A DNA stretch of 64,000 nt from Pacificoceanicola sp048553275 (GCF_048553275.1 NZ_JBLZMW010000013.1:62001-126000), one strand, 5' to 3'; numbered from the stretch's first letter, positions 8,940 through 17,673 are shown. Notes: generated by a model not told the origin, from the sequence alone. Numbers and translations: made by a program.

Positions 8940-8961
8940 CAAAAATCCTTTAAGATTTTTG
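8940..8961. repeat. AT-rich 8-bp perfect inverted repeat
   Basis: CAAAAATC (8940-8947) and GATTTTTG (8954-8961) form perfect arms around a 6-nt loop in otherwise GC-rich DNA. It lies downstream of the YcxB-like gene and upstream of the deaminase start, so it could be a weak terminator, an operator or a dispersed repeat unit. Confidence 0.5.
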
Positions 8962-8998
8962 TCCGCCAAGCCCGCGCGCATCGGTCCCGAACCACGGC

Positions 8999-9538
8999 TC
9001 ATGCGTGCCCCGCCGCGTGCCAGGTTTCGACCTGCCTGCGGACAACGGGCACCTCTCCCGCTTTGGCCAGCAGCCGGTCTGGCAGGATGATGCCATATAC
9101 GCCCGAAACCGCCACCATGATCGCCTTGCCGGTGCTCAACGCATCTATGTCGTGCCAGGCGGTGAAATTGCGGGAGCGGCCGTTAGACAACGTTATGCCT
9201 GCCTGATCCAGAAAAAGGGTCTGGCCGGACATGGACCGACTGCACAGATAGCAGCGCCGGATCCGAGCCGATTGCACCCTGAGGAGCAACAAGAACGATA
9301 TGGCGATACCAAGTGCGAGCAAATAGTAGACATGTCCAGCGTCCTCCACGGGGATGCCAAACCAGCGCAGCGCCAATATGGCGACCAGGAACCCGGTAAC
9401 CATGTAACCCATGCTGCGAATACATGTATTTGCCAGCAACAGAACCCGCCAAGGTCCGGCAAACATGGGCCGCCAGATCAGCGCCATGCCGCGCCGCGCC
9501 TCTTTGTCCGTCAAACTGTAGGTCATCGAATAGCTCAT
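8999..9538 (-). CDS. YcxB-like membrane protein
   Basis: A 179-residue product. Two hydrophobic stretches (MGYMVTGFLVAILALRWFG and VYYLLALGIAISFLLLL) are followed by a beta-rich C-terminal domain (FLDQAGITLSNGRSRNFTAWHDI, VSGVYGIILPDRLL). This two-TM plus small domain architecture matches the YcxB-like family of unknown function. The ATG at 9538 overlaps the fdhD stop, so it is probably translationally coupled to fdhD. The family call is moderate. Confidence 0.7.
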   Translation of the reverse strand: MSYSMTYSLTDKEARRGMALIWRPMFAGPWRVLLLANTCIRSMGYMVTGFLVAILALRWFGIPVEDAGHVYYLLALGIAISFLLLLRVQSARIRRCYLCSRSMSGQTLFLDQAGITLSNGRSRNFTAWHDIDALSTGKAIMVAVSGVYGIILPDRLLAKAGEVPVVRRQVETWHAAGHA

Positions 9539-10407
9539 GCGCCGCCCTTCCGGCCCGACCGTTTCGCCTCCTCCGGTACGCTTTCGGGGTCTGCGTCCCA
9601 ATCCAACCGCTCCGCGCCGCTGAGACAGACAAAGCGCCGGCCGCGCATCCGGCCAATACAGGTCAGCCCGACCTGTCGCGCGATCTCCACGCCCCATGCG
9701 GTGAACCCCGAGCGCGAGGCCAGCACCGGAATGCCCATCAAGGCCGTCTTGATCACCATTTCGGACGTCAGCCGTCCGGTTGTGTAGAGGATCTTGTCCT
9801 CCGCCGTCACACCGTTCAGGAACATCCACCCGGCAATCTTGTCCACCGCGTTATGGCGCCCGACGTCCTCCATATAGACCAAAGGCTTATCCCCCTGACA
9901 CAGCACCGTGCCATGGATCGCCCCCGCCTCCAGATAAAGCGACGGCGTGGTGTTGATCCGATGCGCCAGCGTATAAAGCCAAGAGGTTTTCACCGGCGCG
10001 GCAGGCAGCATAAGCCCCTCCAGCCCCTCCATCATATCGCCAAAGACGGTCCCCACGGCACAGCCGCTGGTCCGCGTCTTCTTCTTCACCTTTTCCTCGT
10101 AGGTGGTCTTTGAGGCCGTGCGGACCACGACCACCTCCAGCTCCTCTTCGTAATCGACACCGGTGATCTCTTCTCCGTCACCGAGCATCCCCTGATTGCG
10201 CAGGAACCCCACGGCGAGGAACTCGGGGTAATCCCCGATGGTCATTGCCGTGACCACCTCCTGCGCATTGAGGTAAATCGTCAGCGGCCGCTCCTCGACC
10301 ACCGAGATTTCCGTCTCGGCACCGGTGTGATCAATACCGGAGACAACCCGTGTCAGGCGGGCTGCCGCAGGGTCAGGGGCGATGATGTAGTCTTGGGGCA
10401 ATTGCAT
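9535..10407 (-). CDS. fdhD: Formate dehydrogenase accessory sulfurtransferase FdhD
   Basis: A 290-residue product. FdhD transfers sulfur from a desulfurase to the bis-MGD cofactor of formate dehydrogenase. VYMEDVGRHNAVDKIAG, LYTTGRLTSEMV and PVLASRSG are characteristic. The usual CxxC loop is reduced to SGCAVG with a single cysteine (C116), equivalent to the first of the pair. I choose the ATG at 10407, which has a purine-rich upstream stretch, over the ATG at 10461, which would overlap the divergent azlC ribosome-binding site. It sits near the mob/moe cluster. Confidence 0.94.
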   Translation of the reverse strand: MQLPQDYIIAPDPAAARLTRVVSGIDHTGAETEISVVEERPLTIYLNAQEVVTAMTIGDYPEFLAVGFLRNQGMLGDGEEITGVDYEEELEVVVVRTASKTTYEEKVKKKTRTSGCAVGTVFGDMMEGLEGLMLPAAPVKTSWLYTLAHRINTTPSLYLEAGAIHGTVLCQGDKPLVYMEDVGRHNAVDKIAGWMFLNGVTAEDKILYTTGRLTSEMVIKTALMGIPVLASRSGFTAWGVEIARQVGLTCIGRMRGRRFVCLSGAERLDWDADPESVPEEAKRSGRKGGA

Positions 10408-10459
10408 CCGGCCTTTGCGTTCGTGTAGGGGCAAGTGGAAAATCCCCGGAGGTCCAGTC

Positions 10460-11161
10460 ATGGCGCAGAGCCAAGTGATGTCAAGCTATTGGCGCGGTGC
10501 GCGCGACGCGACTCCATTCCTGCTCGTCGTAGTTCCATTCGCCATCCTGTTTGGCGTCATCGCAACGGAAGCCGGGCTGACGGTTTTCGAAACTCTGAGC
10601 TTTTCTGTCGTGGTGATCGCCGGTGCCGCGCAGTTCACCGCCATCCAGCTGATGACCGACAACGCACCGACCATCGTGGTGCTGGTTTCGGCCCTTGCCG
10701 TGAACCTGCGCATGGCGATGTATTCCGCCTCCATTACGCCGCATCTCGGGCCGCTGCCCTTCTGGAAGCGGGCCATCGTCGGCTATTTCCTCGTCGATCA
10801 GACCTACGCCGCCTCCATGCTGGAATACGAACGCGTGCCAAAGATGTCGGTCACGGAGAAATTCGCCTACTTCCTTGGTGTCGCCTCGCCGATCTGCCCG
10901 CCCTGGTACGCCGCCACCGTTGCGGGTGCCTACATGGGCAACATCATCCCTGCCAATCTCGGCCTCGACATGGTGCTGCCGATCGCCTTCCTTGCGATGC
11001 TCGGACCGGCTCTGCGCAGCCGCGCGCATATCTTCGCGGCGCTCGCCGCGACGGTGCTGGCGCTGGTGTTTGCCTGGGTGCCCTACAACCTTGGGCTTAT
11101 CATCGCCGGGATCGGCGGGATGATGGTCGGAGCTGAAACGGAACGGAGGCTGGCACGATGA
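10460..11161 (+). CDS. azlC: AzlC family branched-chain amino acid exporter, large subunit
   Basis: A 233-residue membrane protein with multiple hydrophobic helices. The AzlC hallmarks are GARDATPFLLVVVPFAILFG at the N-terminus, AGAAQFTAIQLM, NLRMAMYSAS and the PxxLGLDMVLPIAF region. AzlC with AzlD exports amino acids such as branched-chain ones or azaleucine. The ATG at 10460 has a GGAGG ribosome-binding site 6-11 nt upstream. It overlaps azlD by 4 nt, so the pair is one operon. It is divergent from fdhD. Confidence 0.94.
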   Translation: MAQSQVMSSYWRGARDATPFLLVVVPFAILFGVIATEAGLTVFETLSFSVVVIAGAAQFTAIQLMTDNAPTIVVLVSALAVNLRMAMYSASITPHLGPLPFWKRAIVGYFLVDQTYAASMLEYERVPKMSVTEKFAYFLGVASPICPPWYAATVAGAYMGNIIPANLGLDMVLPIAFLAMLGPALRSRAHIFAALAATVLALVFAWVPYNLGLIIAGIGGMMVGAETERRLAR

Positions 11162-11484
11162 TCGACAAATCCGACCTCTGGCTCGTGATCTTCGGCATGG
11201 GCATCGGCTCGTTCGCCCTGCGGTTCGTTTTCCTGGGGATCGTCGGGGACCGCGCCATGCCGGAGTGGCTGCTGCGGCACCTGCGCTATACCGCCGTGGC
11301 GATCATGCCCGCGCTCGTCGCGCCGCTGGTGCTCTGGCCCTCGGCCACCGGCGGCGATCCCGACCCGCTGCGCATTGCCGCAGCGGTGCTTGGGCTCGCT
11401 GCGGCCTATGTCTGGAAAAGCGTCTATGCCGGGATGATCGGCGGAGCCGCGGTCATGCTGATCGGGGCCTACTGGTTGCCCTGA
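11158..11484 (+). CDS. azlD: AzlD family branched-chain amino acid exporter, small subunit
   Basis: A 108-residue protein with about four hydrophobic segments, the length and pattern of AzlD (GMGIGSFALRFVFLG, LLRHLRYTAVAIMPALVAPLVL). It starts inside the azlC stop (ATGA overlap), which implies translational coupling and a two-subunit exporter. Its end overlaps the convergent lipoprotein gene by 16 nt. Confidence 0.92.
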   Translation: MIDKSDLWLVIFGMGIGSFALRFVFLGIVGDRAMPEWLLRHLRYTAVAIMPALVAPLVLWPSATGGDPDPLRIAAAVLGLAAAYVWKSVYAGMIGGAAVMLIGAYWLP

Positions 11485-12125
11485 GTCCGGCCTGCCCCCT
11501 CGGAGGTCGACCGCTGCTCCGCCTCGAATTGCGCAATGGCGATGGCCTTGTCATCCGCATCGTCCTCATAGAGCTTGCGGTCGCTGACACCCGGAAGAGT
11601 CGCGAACTGATCGGCCAGCTTGTTGGGATACCAGGTGTCGGAGATCGATTCGAATCCGGGCAACTGCTGCAACAGCGCCGAGGTCGAGGCCGCACACCGG
11701 GCGGACGCCACCGGCCCGCTCTGCTGCGCAAGACGCAAGGCCCGCTCGGCCACCTCCGCCGATACCGGGATGCTCTGAATCCGCACGTGATACGTTTTGC
11801 GCGCGTGGGCGCGCTCATAGAAATCCTTCACCCTGGGCGTGATGCCATAAAGCACATCCCCCATCTCGGGCACCGCCTTCAGGCGCACCGACCCTGCCGG
11901 ATCAAACACCACGCGCTGCGAGGCATTGATCAGCAAACTGGTATGCGCGCCGGAACCGGAGCGGTTGTTGATCATGGTGTAGAGCGTCAGGGACGGCGGA
12001 CCGTCATGCCGATATGTCGCGGCGGCCACCTCTTCAGGCGTCGAATCAACGCCCGATGTGTTGGCCGCACAGCCTGCTAGGGTTACGGCCGCAAAAACGG
12101 CCAGAACAATGGCACGCAATCCCAT
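11469..12125 (-). CDS. Lipoprotein with probable permuted papain-like fold
   Basis: A 218-residue product with a lipoprotein signal and lipobox LAGC (C19). Inside, GAHTSLLI (H60), then DPAGS, then RCAASTSALL (C143) give the order His then Cys seen in circularly permuted NlpC/P60 or YiiX-like cysteine hydrolases. A role in cleaving cell-wall or lipid amide bonds is therefore possible, but the fold call is inference from motif order and not a recognised family. It is convergent with azlD and overlaps its end. Confidence 0.6.
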   Translation of the reverse strand: MGLRAIVLAVFAAVTLAGCAANTSGVDSTPEEVAAATYRHDGPPSLTLYTMINNRSGSGAHTSLLINASQRVVFDPAGSVRLKAVPEMGDVLYGITPRVKDFYERAHARKTYHVRIQSIPVSAEVAERALRLAQQSGPVASARCAASTSALLQQLPGFESISDTWYPNKLADQFATLPGVSDRKLYEDDADDKAIAIAQFEAEQRSTSEGAGRTQGNQ

Positions 12126-12166
12126 GAGCGTCCCTCCGGTTCAGATGGATCGGATCGCGGCAACGA

Positions 12167-12301
12167 TCAGGCGTTGAAGACCGCCATGAAAATGACGAGG
12201 CAGAGAATCACGATCACCGTGCGGATGGTGAAGGTAATAAAGCCCTCAAAGGTCTTTTCCTGCGTGGTGATGTCCATCGAGCCGTGCTTGTGTTCAGCCA
12301 T
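12167..12301 (-). CDS. aa3-type cytochrome c oxidase subunit IV
   Basis: A 44-residue peptide: a short polar N-terminus (MAEHKHGSMDITTQEKTFEGF) followed by one transmembrane helix (TFTIRTVIVIVILCLVIF region) and ending VFNA. This is the size and pattern of the bacterial aa3-type oxidase subunit IV found in Rhodobacterales and Paracoccus. It packs against the catalytic core of the terminal oxidase in the inner membrane. It stands alone; the main cox genes are not in the window. Confidence 0.85.
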   Translation of the reverse strand: MAEHKHGSMDITTQEKTFEGFITFTIRTVIVILCLVIFMAVFNA

Positions 12302-12402
12302 GTGAGCAGTCCTGTATTAGCGTTCGCCTCGCCGTTTATCGTATTTTTTCAGCCCTGTCACGGCGGCAAACGGGCACAAATGTCGCGGGTCCCGCCGTCG
12401 GC

Positions 12403-12855
12403 TCACGCCGCGCCGATTTCCCGCGCCAGCAAAAAGCCGATGCGCCGCGGCTTCTCTTCGGGCAACTCCTTTGGCATGGCGCGCAGGATCACCGAAAGCT
12501 GGCTGACATGCTGAACCAGCTGCGTGCGCACCCCCGCCGCATCCGAGCCGTAGAAGGTGATCATGTCCGGATCGAAATAGCCCAGACCCTCGATCCGCAG
12601 CACCCCGGCCTCCGCGCCGACAAAGCCCATGGCGACCTCATGATCGCTGTCGAGCTGCTCCTCGAAGGTCTGGATATACAGCACAAGGCGCTCGTAGGCC
12701 CATTCCGCCGGACTCTTGTCCTGGACCGGCTTCTGCTTCACCGCTTCCGGCAGAACCTCCCCGCCGACCGACTTGCCTTCGGTGTGCACGTCGATCCGGC
12801 GCGGCAGCGCGTCGCTTTCATGCGCTTCGGCCGTAGTGTCAATCTTGTTGTCCAT
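12403..12855 (-). CDS. DUF6173-like conserved protein
   Basis: A 150-residue soluble protein. The first 45 residues are polar and probably disordered. The rest contains KSPAEWAYERLVLYIQTFEEQLDSDHE and EGLGYFDPDMITFYG, a pattern I associate with DUF6173 proteins of alphaproteobacteria. No function is known and no catalytic motif is visible. It is monocistronic between the CoxIV peptide and xylB. Confidence 0.6.
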   Translation of the reverse strand: MDNKIDTTAEAHESDALPRRIDVHTEGKSVGGEVLPEAVKQKPVQDKSPAEWAYERLVLYIQTFEEQLDSDHEVAMGFVGAEAGVLRIEGLGYFDPDMITFYGSDAAGVRTQLVQHVSQLSVILRAMPKELPEEKPRRIGFLLAREIGAA

Positions 12856-12999
12856 GTCGCCTCCGGATCGGTTTCACGCATCGCGCCACAAACGCGGCGC
12901 GGAGGCCAGAAAAAACTCGCCCGTCCAAATTCCGGGAACCGGGGGCGCGGCCCCGATCCCTGCGGAAGACGTCCGGACCGGTGAGGCGGGACGCGTGCG

Positions 13000-14451
13000 T
13001 CACGGCAAGGTTTTGAGCGCTGGATAACTCGCACGGTAGGCCTGGTATGCATCTTCATAGGCCGCTGCCAGATCGGCGCGCGGTTCAATTGTTCCGGCCA
13101 CGTTCGGACGCGTCATGATCTCATCGACCGATCCCGCACCGGCACCGACCATGGCCAGACGCGCCGCGCCCAGCGCCGCCCCGAAGTCTCCCGCTTTGGG
13201 CAGATCGAGTGGCAGGTTCAGCACGGTCGCGATGGTCTCGACCCAGAAGCGCGAGGCCGCGCCGCCGCCAATCGCCAGCAGCCCGCCTAGGTCTGCACCG
13301 GTCTGGCCGATGGCCTCGGCGCAATCGCGCAGGGCAAAGCTCACACCTTCCATCACCGCCTGCGTCATCGCCTTGCGATCGCTCTCGACACCCAGATTCA
13401 GGAAGGCCCCGCGAATGTGGCTGTCGTTATGCGGCGTGCGCTCACCCGACAGGTACGGCAGGAAGCGCAGGCGTTCCGGGCCGGCGATGGCATCGCCGAG
13501 CTCCCGCGACAGCTCCGCCGGTTTGGAGCCGGTGACCCGCGCCAGCCAGTTGAGGCTGTCAGTCGCCGCGAGGATCACGCCCATCTGATACCATTGCCCC
13601 GGCACCGCGTGACAGAAGGTGTGCACCGCCGAGGCAGGCAGGGGCGCATAGCCATCGCGCCCTGTCAGCAGCACCCCGGAGGTGCCGAGCGAGACAAACC
13701 CCTGCCGCTCGCCCATCGCGCCGACGCCGCAGGCCGCCGCCGCATTGTCTCCGGCGCCGCCAACGACGATCACATCCCTGGACATGCCCCAGGCTGCGGC
13801 CAGATCGTTGCGCAATGTCGCGCCCGCCTCGCTGCCCTCGACCAGCCGGGGCATCTGTGTCTCGCTCATCGCGCCCGCCTGCAGCAGTGCACCTGACCAC
13901 GCCCGCTTGCCCACGTCGAGCCAGGCCGTCCCGGCGCTGTCGGACATGTCGGCAAAATACTCGCCGGTCAGGTGGTGGTTCATATACGCGGCAGGCAGCA
14001 GAACCTTGGCGATTTTGGCAAAGGTCTCCGGCTCATGCGCCTTGACCCAGAGCAGCTTTGGCGCGGTGAACCCCGGAAAGACGATATTTCCGGACAACGC
14101 GCGCACGCCCTCGGTGCCGTCGAGCGTCGCCGCTTCTTCAAAGCTGCGCGTGTCGTTCCACAAGATGCAGGGCCGCAGCACGGCGCCTTCGGCATCCAGC
14201 AGGGTGGCACCGTGCATGTGCCCGGACACGCCAATCCCGCGCACCGCCGCCAGCGCAGGCCCATGAGCAGCCTTGAGCCGACCCATCGCCTTGTCCAGCG
14301 CCGCCGTCCACGCGCCCGGATCCTGCTCGCTCCAGCCCGCCCGCGGATGCTGCGCTTCGTAGGCTTCGGCCTCGGACGCGACCGGAACGCCGCCATCGTC
14401 AACCAATAGGGCACGCAGCCCCGAAGTCCCAAGGTCCAGTCCAAGATACAT
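13000..14451 (-). CDS. xylB: Xylulokinase (FGGY family)
   Basis: A 483-residue sugar kinase that phosphorylates D-xylulose for the pentose phosphate pathway. The N-terminal ATPase-fold motif DLGTSGLRALLVDDGG, GVSGHMHGATLLD, NDTRSFEEA and GGAGDNAAAACGVGAMGERQGFVSLGTSG match xylulokinases. The C-terminal LAIGGGAASRFWVETIATVLNLP is the FGGY signature region. No xylose isomerase, transporter or regulator gene is adjacent, so a different pentulose is possible. Confidence 0.92.
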   Translation of the reverse strand: MYLGLDLGTSGLRALLVDDGGVPVASEAEAYEAQHPRAGWSEQDPGAWTAALDKAMGRLKAAHGPALAAVRGIGVSGHMHGATLLDAEGAVLRPCILWNDTRSFEEAATLDGTEGVRALSGNIVFPGFTAPKLLWVKAHEPETFAKIAKVLLPAAYMNHHLTGEYFADMSDSAGTAWLDVGKRAWSGALLQAGAMSETQMPRLVEGSEAGATLRNDLAAAWGMSRDVIVVGGAGDNAAAACGVGAMGERQGFVSLGTSGVLLTGRDGYAPLPASAVHTFCHAVPGQWYQMGVILAATDSLNWLARVTGSKPAELSRELGDAIAGPERLRFLPYLSGERTPHNDSHIRGAFLNLGVESDRKAMTQAVMEGVSFALRDCAEAIGQTGADLGGLLAIGGGAASRFWVETIATVLNLPLDLPKAGDFGAALGAARLAMVGAGAGSVDEIMTRPNVAGTIEPRADLAAAYEDAYQAYRASYPALKTLP

Positions 14452-14569
14452 GGCAATCCTCCCGTCAGCCTTGCGCGCAACTCTGGGCCGCGCTGTTGAA
14501 GGCTGTCAAACAGGAATGATCGCGCTAACGCAAGGCACCGCCGCACCAAACCGGCAAGCGGACCGCGCG

Positions 14570-14612
14570 ATGGGACGGCGGGCGGGGCGAGGGCCGTCAG
14601 GCACGAGCGCCG
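14570..14612. repeat. Dispersed repeat, copy A
   Basis: A 21-bp block starting ATGGGACGG, differing at one base from the block at 32060, is followed after a short variable stretch by the shared 10-mer ACGAGCGCCG. It lies immediately downstream of ubiK (minus strand), as the second copy lies downstream of smc. Confidence 0.6.
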
Positions 14613-14626
14613 GACAGGCGTCCCGC

Positions 14627-14866
14627 TTACTTGCCTTCGAGCGCGTCCAGACGGGCCTTCAGCGCCTCGTTCTCTTCACGGGCCTTCTGGGCCATGGCCC
14701 GCACCGCGTCGAACTCCTCGCGCGTCACGAAATCGCGATCCGCAAGCCAGCGGTCCAGCATGCCTTTCATGGCATTCTCGGCCTCGTCCTTCGCCCCCTG
14801 CGCCACGCCCATGGCGTTGGTCATCAGCTGCGAGATGTCTTCGAATACCTTGTTGCGCGTCTGCAT
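14627..14866 (-). CDS. ubiK: Ubiquinone biosynthesis accessory factor UbiK (BMFP domain)
   Basis: A 79-residue, almost entirely helical protein: an amphipathic N-terminal helix (QTRNKVFEDISQLMTNAMGVAQG), a linker, then a heptad-rich coiled coil (REENEALKARLDALEGK). This is the BMFP/UbiK layout. UbiK family proteins assist assembly of the aerobic ubiquinone biosynthesis complex at membranes; older literature describes BMFP proteins as membrane-fusogenic. Divergent from lgt. Confidence 0.87.
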   Translation of the reverse strand: MQTRNKVFEDISQLMTNAMGVAQGAKDEAENAMKGMLDRWLADRDFVTREEFDAVRAMAQKAREENEALKARLDALEGK

Positions 14867-14960
14867 GGGTCACTCCGGCGTTGCATGTCCGTCCTATATG
14901 GTCTCCAAAGGCGGCGGTCACAAGGTTGACTTCCCGCCCGGCCCGGAGACAACAGGACGC

Positions 14961-15854
14961 ATGCAGGCATACATCCCCTTTCCGAACCTCTCACCCGAGC
15001 TCTTCAGCATCGAGCTTTTCGGCATGACCTTCGCGCTCCGCTGGTACGCGCTGGCCTATATCGCGGGCATCCTGATCGGCTGGCGCATCGCACTCGCCGC
15101 CATCCGCCGCCCGAAGCTCTGGGCCGGGGATCTGGCGCCGATGACGGAGAACCAGATCGAGGATTTGCTGACCGCGATCATCCTCGGAATCATTCTCGGC
15201 GGGCGGCTGGGGTATGTGCTGTTCTATCAACCCGCCTATTACCTCGCCAACCCGATCGAGATTCCCATGGTCTGGACCGGCGGCATGTCCTTCCATGGCG
15301 GCCTGCTCGGTGTGATGGCGGCAATCTTGTGGTTCTGCTGGAAACAGCGTGTGCCACTGGCCTCCACCGCCGACCTTGCCGCCATCGCCACGCCCGTCGG
15401 CCTGCTGCTGGGACGCCTGTCCAATTTCGTCAATGCCGAGCTTTGGGGCCGCCCCACCGACGTGCCCTGGGCCGTGGCCTTTCCCGGCAGCGCTGCGCAG
15501 GACTGTGGGCAACCCGTGGGCGAGGTCTGCGCCCGCCACCCGTCCCAGCTTTATGAGGCAACGCTCGAAGGGCTGATCCTCGGCCTTGTGCTGCTGATCC
15601 TCGTGCGGCGTGGCGCGCTGAAGATCCCCGGCCTGACCGCCGCCACCTTCTTCATCGGCTATGGTCTCTCGCGGTTCCTCGTCGAATTCGTCCGCCAGCC
15701 CGACGCGCAGTTCGTCTCGGATGGCAACCCCCTCGGCCTTGCCCTGCATATCGGCGGCTATGGCCTCACCATGGGACAAGTGCTCTGCCTGCCGATGATC
15801 TTCGGCGGCCTCGCGGTCATGGCCATCGTGCGCAGACGCGCCGCCCCCGCATGA
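14961..15854 (+). CDS. lgt: Prolipoprotein diacylglyceryl transferase
   Basis: A 297-residue integral membrane enzyme that transfers diacylglycerol from phosphatidylglycerol to the lipobox cysteine of prolipoproteins. Family motifs are RWYALAYIAGILIGWRIA, GGRLGYVLFYQP, GGMSFHGGLLG, GRLSNFVNAELWGRPT (the Lgt signature with Ser in place of the usual Gly or Ile) and HPSQLYEA. The ATG at 14961 with GGAG upstream is chosen over longer in-frame extensions. Its stop overlaps the next gene by ATGA, starting an lgt-midA-pgeF operon. Confidence 0.97.
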   Translation: MQAYIPFPNLSPELFSIELFGMTFALRWYALAYIAGILIGWRIALAAIRRPKLWAGDLAPMTENQIEDLLTAIILGIILGGRLGYVLFYQPAYYLANPIEIPMVWTGGMSFHGGLLGVMAAILWFCWKQRVPLASTADLAAIATPVGLLLGRLSNFVNAELWGRPTDVPWAVAFPGSAAQDCGQPVGEVCARHPSQLYEATLEGLILGLVLLILVRRGALKIPGLTAATFFIGYGLSRFLVEFVRQPDAQFVSDGNPLGLALHIGGYGLTMGQVLCLPMIFGGLAVMAIVRRRAAPA

Positions 15855-16921
15855 CGGCGCTCGCGGACATCCTCAAACGGCAGATCGCCACCACAGGCCC
15901 GCTGACGCTGGCCGACTACATGACGAGCTGTCTGCTGCATCCCGTGCATGGCTATTACACCACGCGCGATCCGCTCGGGGCGCAGGGCGACTTCACCACC
16001 GCACCGGAAATCTCCCAGATGTTCGGCGAGCTTATCGGCCTCTGCCTCGCGCAAACCTGGCTCGATCAGGGTGCGCCCGCCCCCTTCATCCTCGCCGAAC
16101 TCGGCCCCGGTCGCGGCACGCTCATGGCTGACGCCCTGCGCGCCGCCCACACCGTACCCGGCTTTCACGCCGCCGCGCAGCTTCACCTTGTCGAGGCCTC
16201 ACCCACGCTGCGCCGCGAACAGGCCAGCCGCCTTTCGGACCACACGCCCACATGGCACGACAGCATCGAAACCGTGCCGGACGATGCGCCCCTTTTCCTG
16301 ATCGCCAATGAATTCTTCGACGCCCTGCCGATCCGCCAGTTCACCCGCGACGGCGACGGCTGGCGCGAATGCGTCGTCGGCTTGTCGCAGGGCACCCTCG
16401 CCCCCGGCCTCACCGACCCCGCCCCGCAGGACGCTCTGGCGCACCGCATTCCCGACACAACTGATGGCGACATCGTCGAAACCTGCAGCCCCGCACTGGC
16501 CATCACCGCCGCGATCGCCGCCCGCATCGGCGGGCATGGCGGGGCCGCGCTGCTGATCGACTATGGCGACTGGCGCAGCCTCGGGGATACGCTGCAGGCG
16601 CTTGAACACCATGCAACGGCCGATCCCTTTGCCAATCCCGGTCAGGCCGACCTGACCGCCCATGTGGACTTCGAAGCGCTCGCCGGGGCGGCCGCGGCCT
16701 TCAAAACACACAGCAAACTGACACCGCAGGGGGTCTTTCTCGAACGCCTTGGCATCACGCAGCGGGCGCAGGCCCTGGCCCAGCGCCTCAGCGGCAGCGC
16801 GCTGCAATCGCATGTCGCGGCACATCGACGGTTGACGCACCCCGCCGAAATGGGTTCGCTGTTCAAGATTCTCGCACTCTTCCCCAAGGGTGCCCCACCG
16901 CCGCCGGGACTGAACTCATGA
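15851..16921 (+). CDS. MidA/NDUFAF7-type SAM-dependent methyltransferase
   Basis: A 356-residue protein of the COG1565 family. HPVHGYYTTRDPLGAQGDFTTAPEISQMFGE is the strongly conserved N-terminal region, AELGPGRGTLMAD is the SAM-binding glycine loop, and IANEFFDALPIRQF is the signature following it. The eukaryotic homologue methylates an arginine of a complex I subunit; the bacterial target is not established. It overlaps lgt and pgeF by 4 nt on each side, so the three genes are translationally coupled. Confidence 0.93.
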   Translation: MTALADILKRQIATTGPLTLADYMTSCLLHPVHGYYTTRDPLGAQGDFTTAPEISQMFGELIGLCLAQTWLDQGAPAPFILAELGPGRGTLMADALRAAHTVPGFHAAAQLHLVEASPTLRREQASRLSDHTPTWHDSIETVPDDAPLFLIANEFFDALPIRQFTRDGDGWRECVVGLSQGTLAPGLTDPAPQDALAHRIPDTTDGDIVETCSPALAITAAIAARIGGHGGAALLIDYGDWRSLGDTLQALEHHATADPFANPGQADLTAHVDFEALAGAAAAFKTHSKLTPQGVFLERLGITQRAQALAQRLSGSALQSHVAAHRRLTHPAEMGSLFKILALFPKGAPPPPGLNS

Positions 16922-17673
16922 CGCTCGAAATCATCACGGCAGACAGCCTCGCCCCGCTGCGCCACGGCTTCTTCACCCGTCGCGGCGGCGCCTCCTCCGG
17001 GATATTTTCCGGGCTCAACTGCGGCCCTGGTTCCTCGGACCAATCCGAAATCGTCGCGATCAACCGCGCCCGCGTCGCCGCCGCCATGGAGGTTCCGCCA
17101 GAGGCGCTGATGAGTGTGCATCAGGTGCATTCCCCCGATGTTGTCACCCTCACCGGTGCCTTGCCCGATCCACGGCCAAAGGCCGATGCGCTGGTCACCG
17201 ATCAGCCGGGGCTGGCGCTCTCGATCCTCACCGCCGACTGCCAGCCAGTGCTGTTCGCCGACGCCGACAACGGCGTCATCGGCGCCGCCCATGCCGGCTG
17301 GCGCGGGGCGCGCGACGGGGTGCTCGAATCGACGGTGGATGCCATGATCGCCCTCGGAGCCGATCGGGACTGCATTCAGGCCGTCATCGGCCCGTCCATC
17401 TCTCAGCGCGCCTATGAAGTTGGTCCGGAATTCCTTGACGATTTCCTCTCCGACGATCCGGAAAATGCCCGCTTCTTTGCCGGGGGCAATGGCGACCGGG
17501 TTCATTTCGACCTGCCCGGATACGGTCTGCACCGCCTGCGCGAAGCCGGTGTGGCCGCCGAATGGACCCGGCACTGCACCTACGCCGATCCCGACCGCTT
17601 CTACAGCTATCGCCGCACCACCCACGCCAAGGAGGCCGACTACGGCCGCCTGATCTCCGCAATCCGCCTGTGA
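16918..17673 (+). CDS. pgeF: Peptidoglycan editing factor PgeF (YfiH/laccase-domain)
   Basis: A 251-residue laccase-domain protein. The three conserved metal-site residues are visible: H71 in VHQVHSPD, C108 in TADCQPVLFAD and H125 in AAHAGWRG. Family members include purine nucleoside phosphorylase/adenosine deaminase activities, and E. coli PgeF prevents or removes misincorporated serine in peptidoglycan precursors. It is the third gene of the lgt-midA-pgeF unit, overlapping the methyltransferase by 4 nt. Confidence 0.94.
   Translation: MTLEIITADSLAPLRHGFFTRRGGASSGIFSGLNCGPGSSDQSEIVAINRARVAAAMEVPPEALMSVHQVHSPDVVTLTGALPDPRPKADALVTDQPGLALSILTADCQPVLFADADNGVIGAAHAGWRGARDGVLESTVDAMIALGADRDCIQAVIGPSISQRAYEVGPEFLDDFLSDDPENARFFAGGNGDRVHFDLPGYGLHRLREAGVAAEWTRHCTYADPDRFYSYRRTTHAKEADYGRLISAIRL

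Noticed and set aside
11641..11660. tRNA T-arm-like GATTCGAATCC
   Set aside because: It lies within the lipoprotein gene and has no surrounding cloverleaf.
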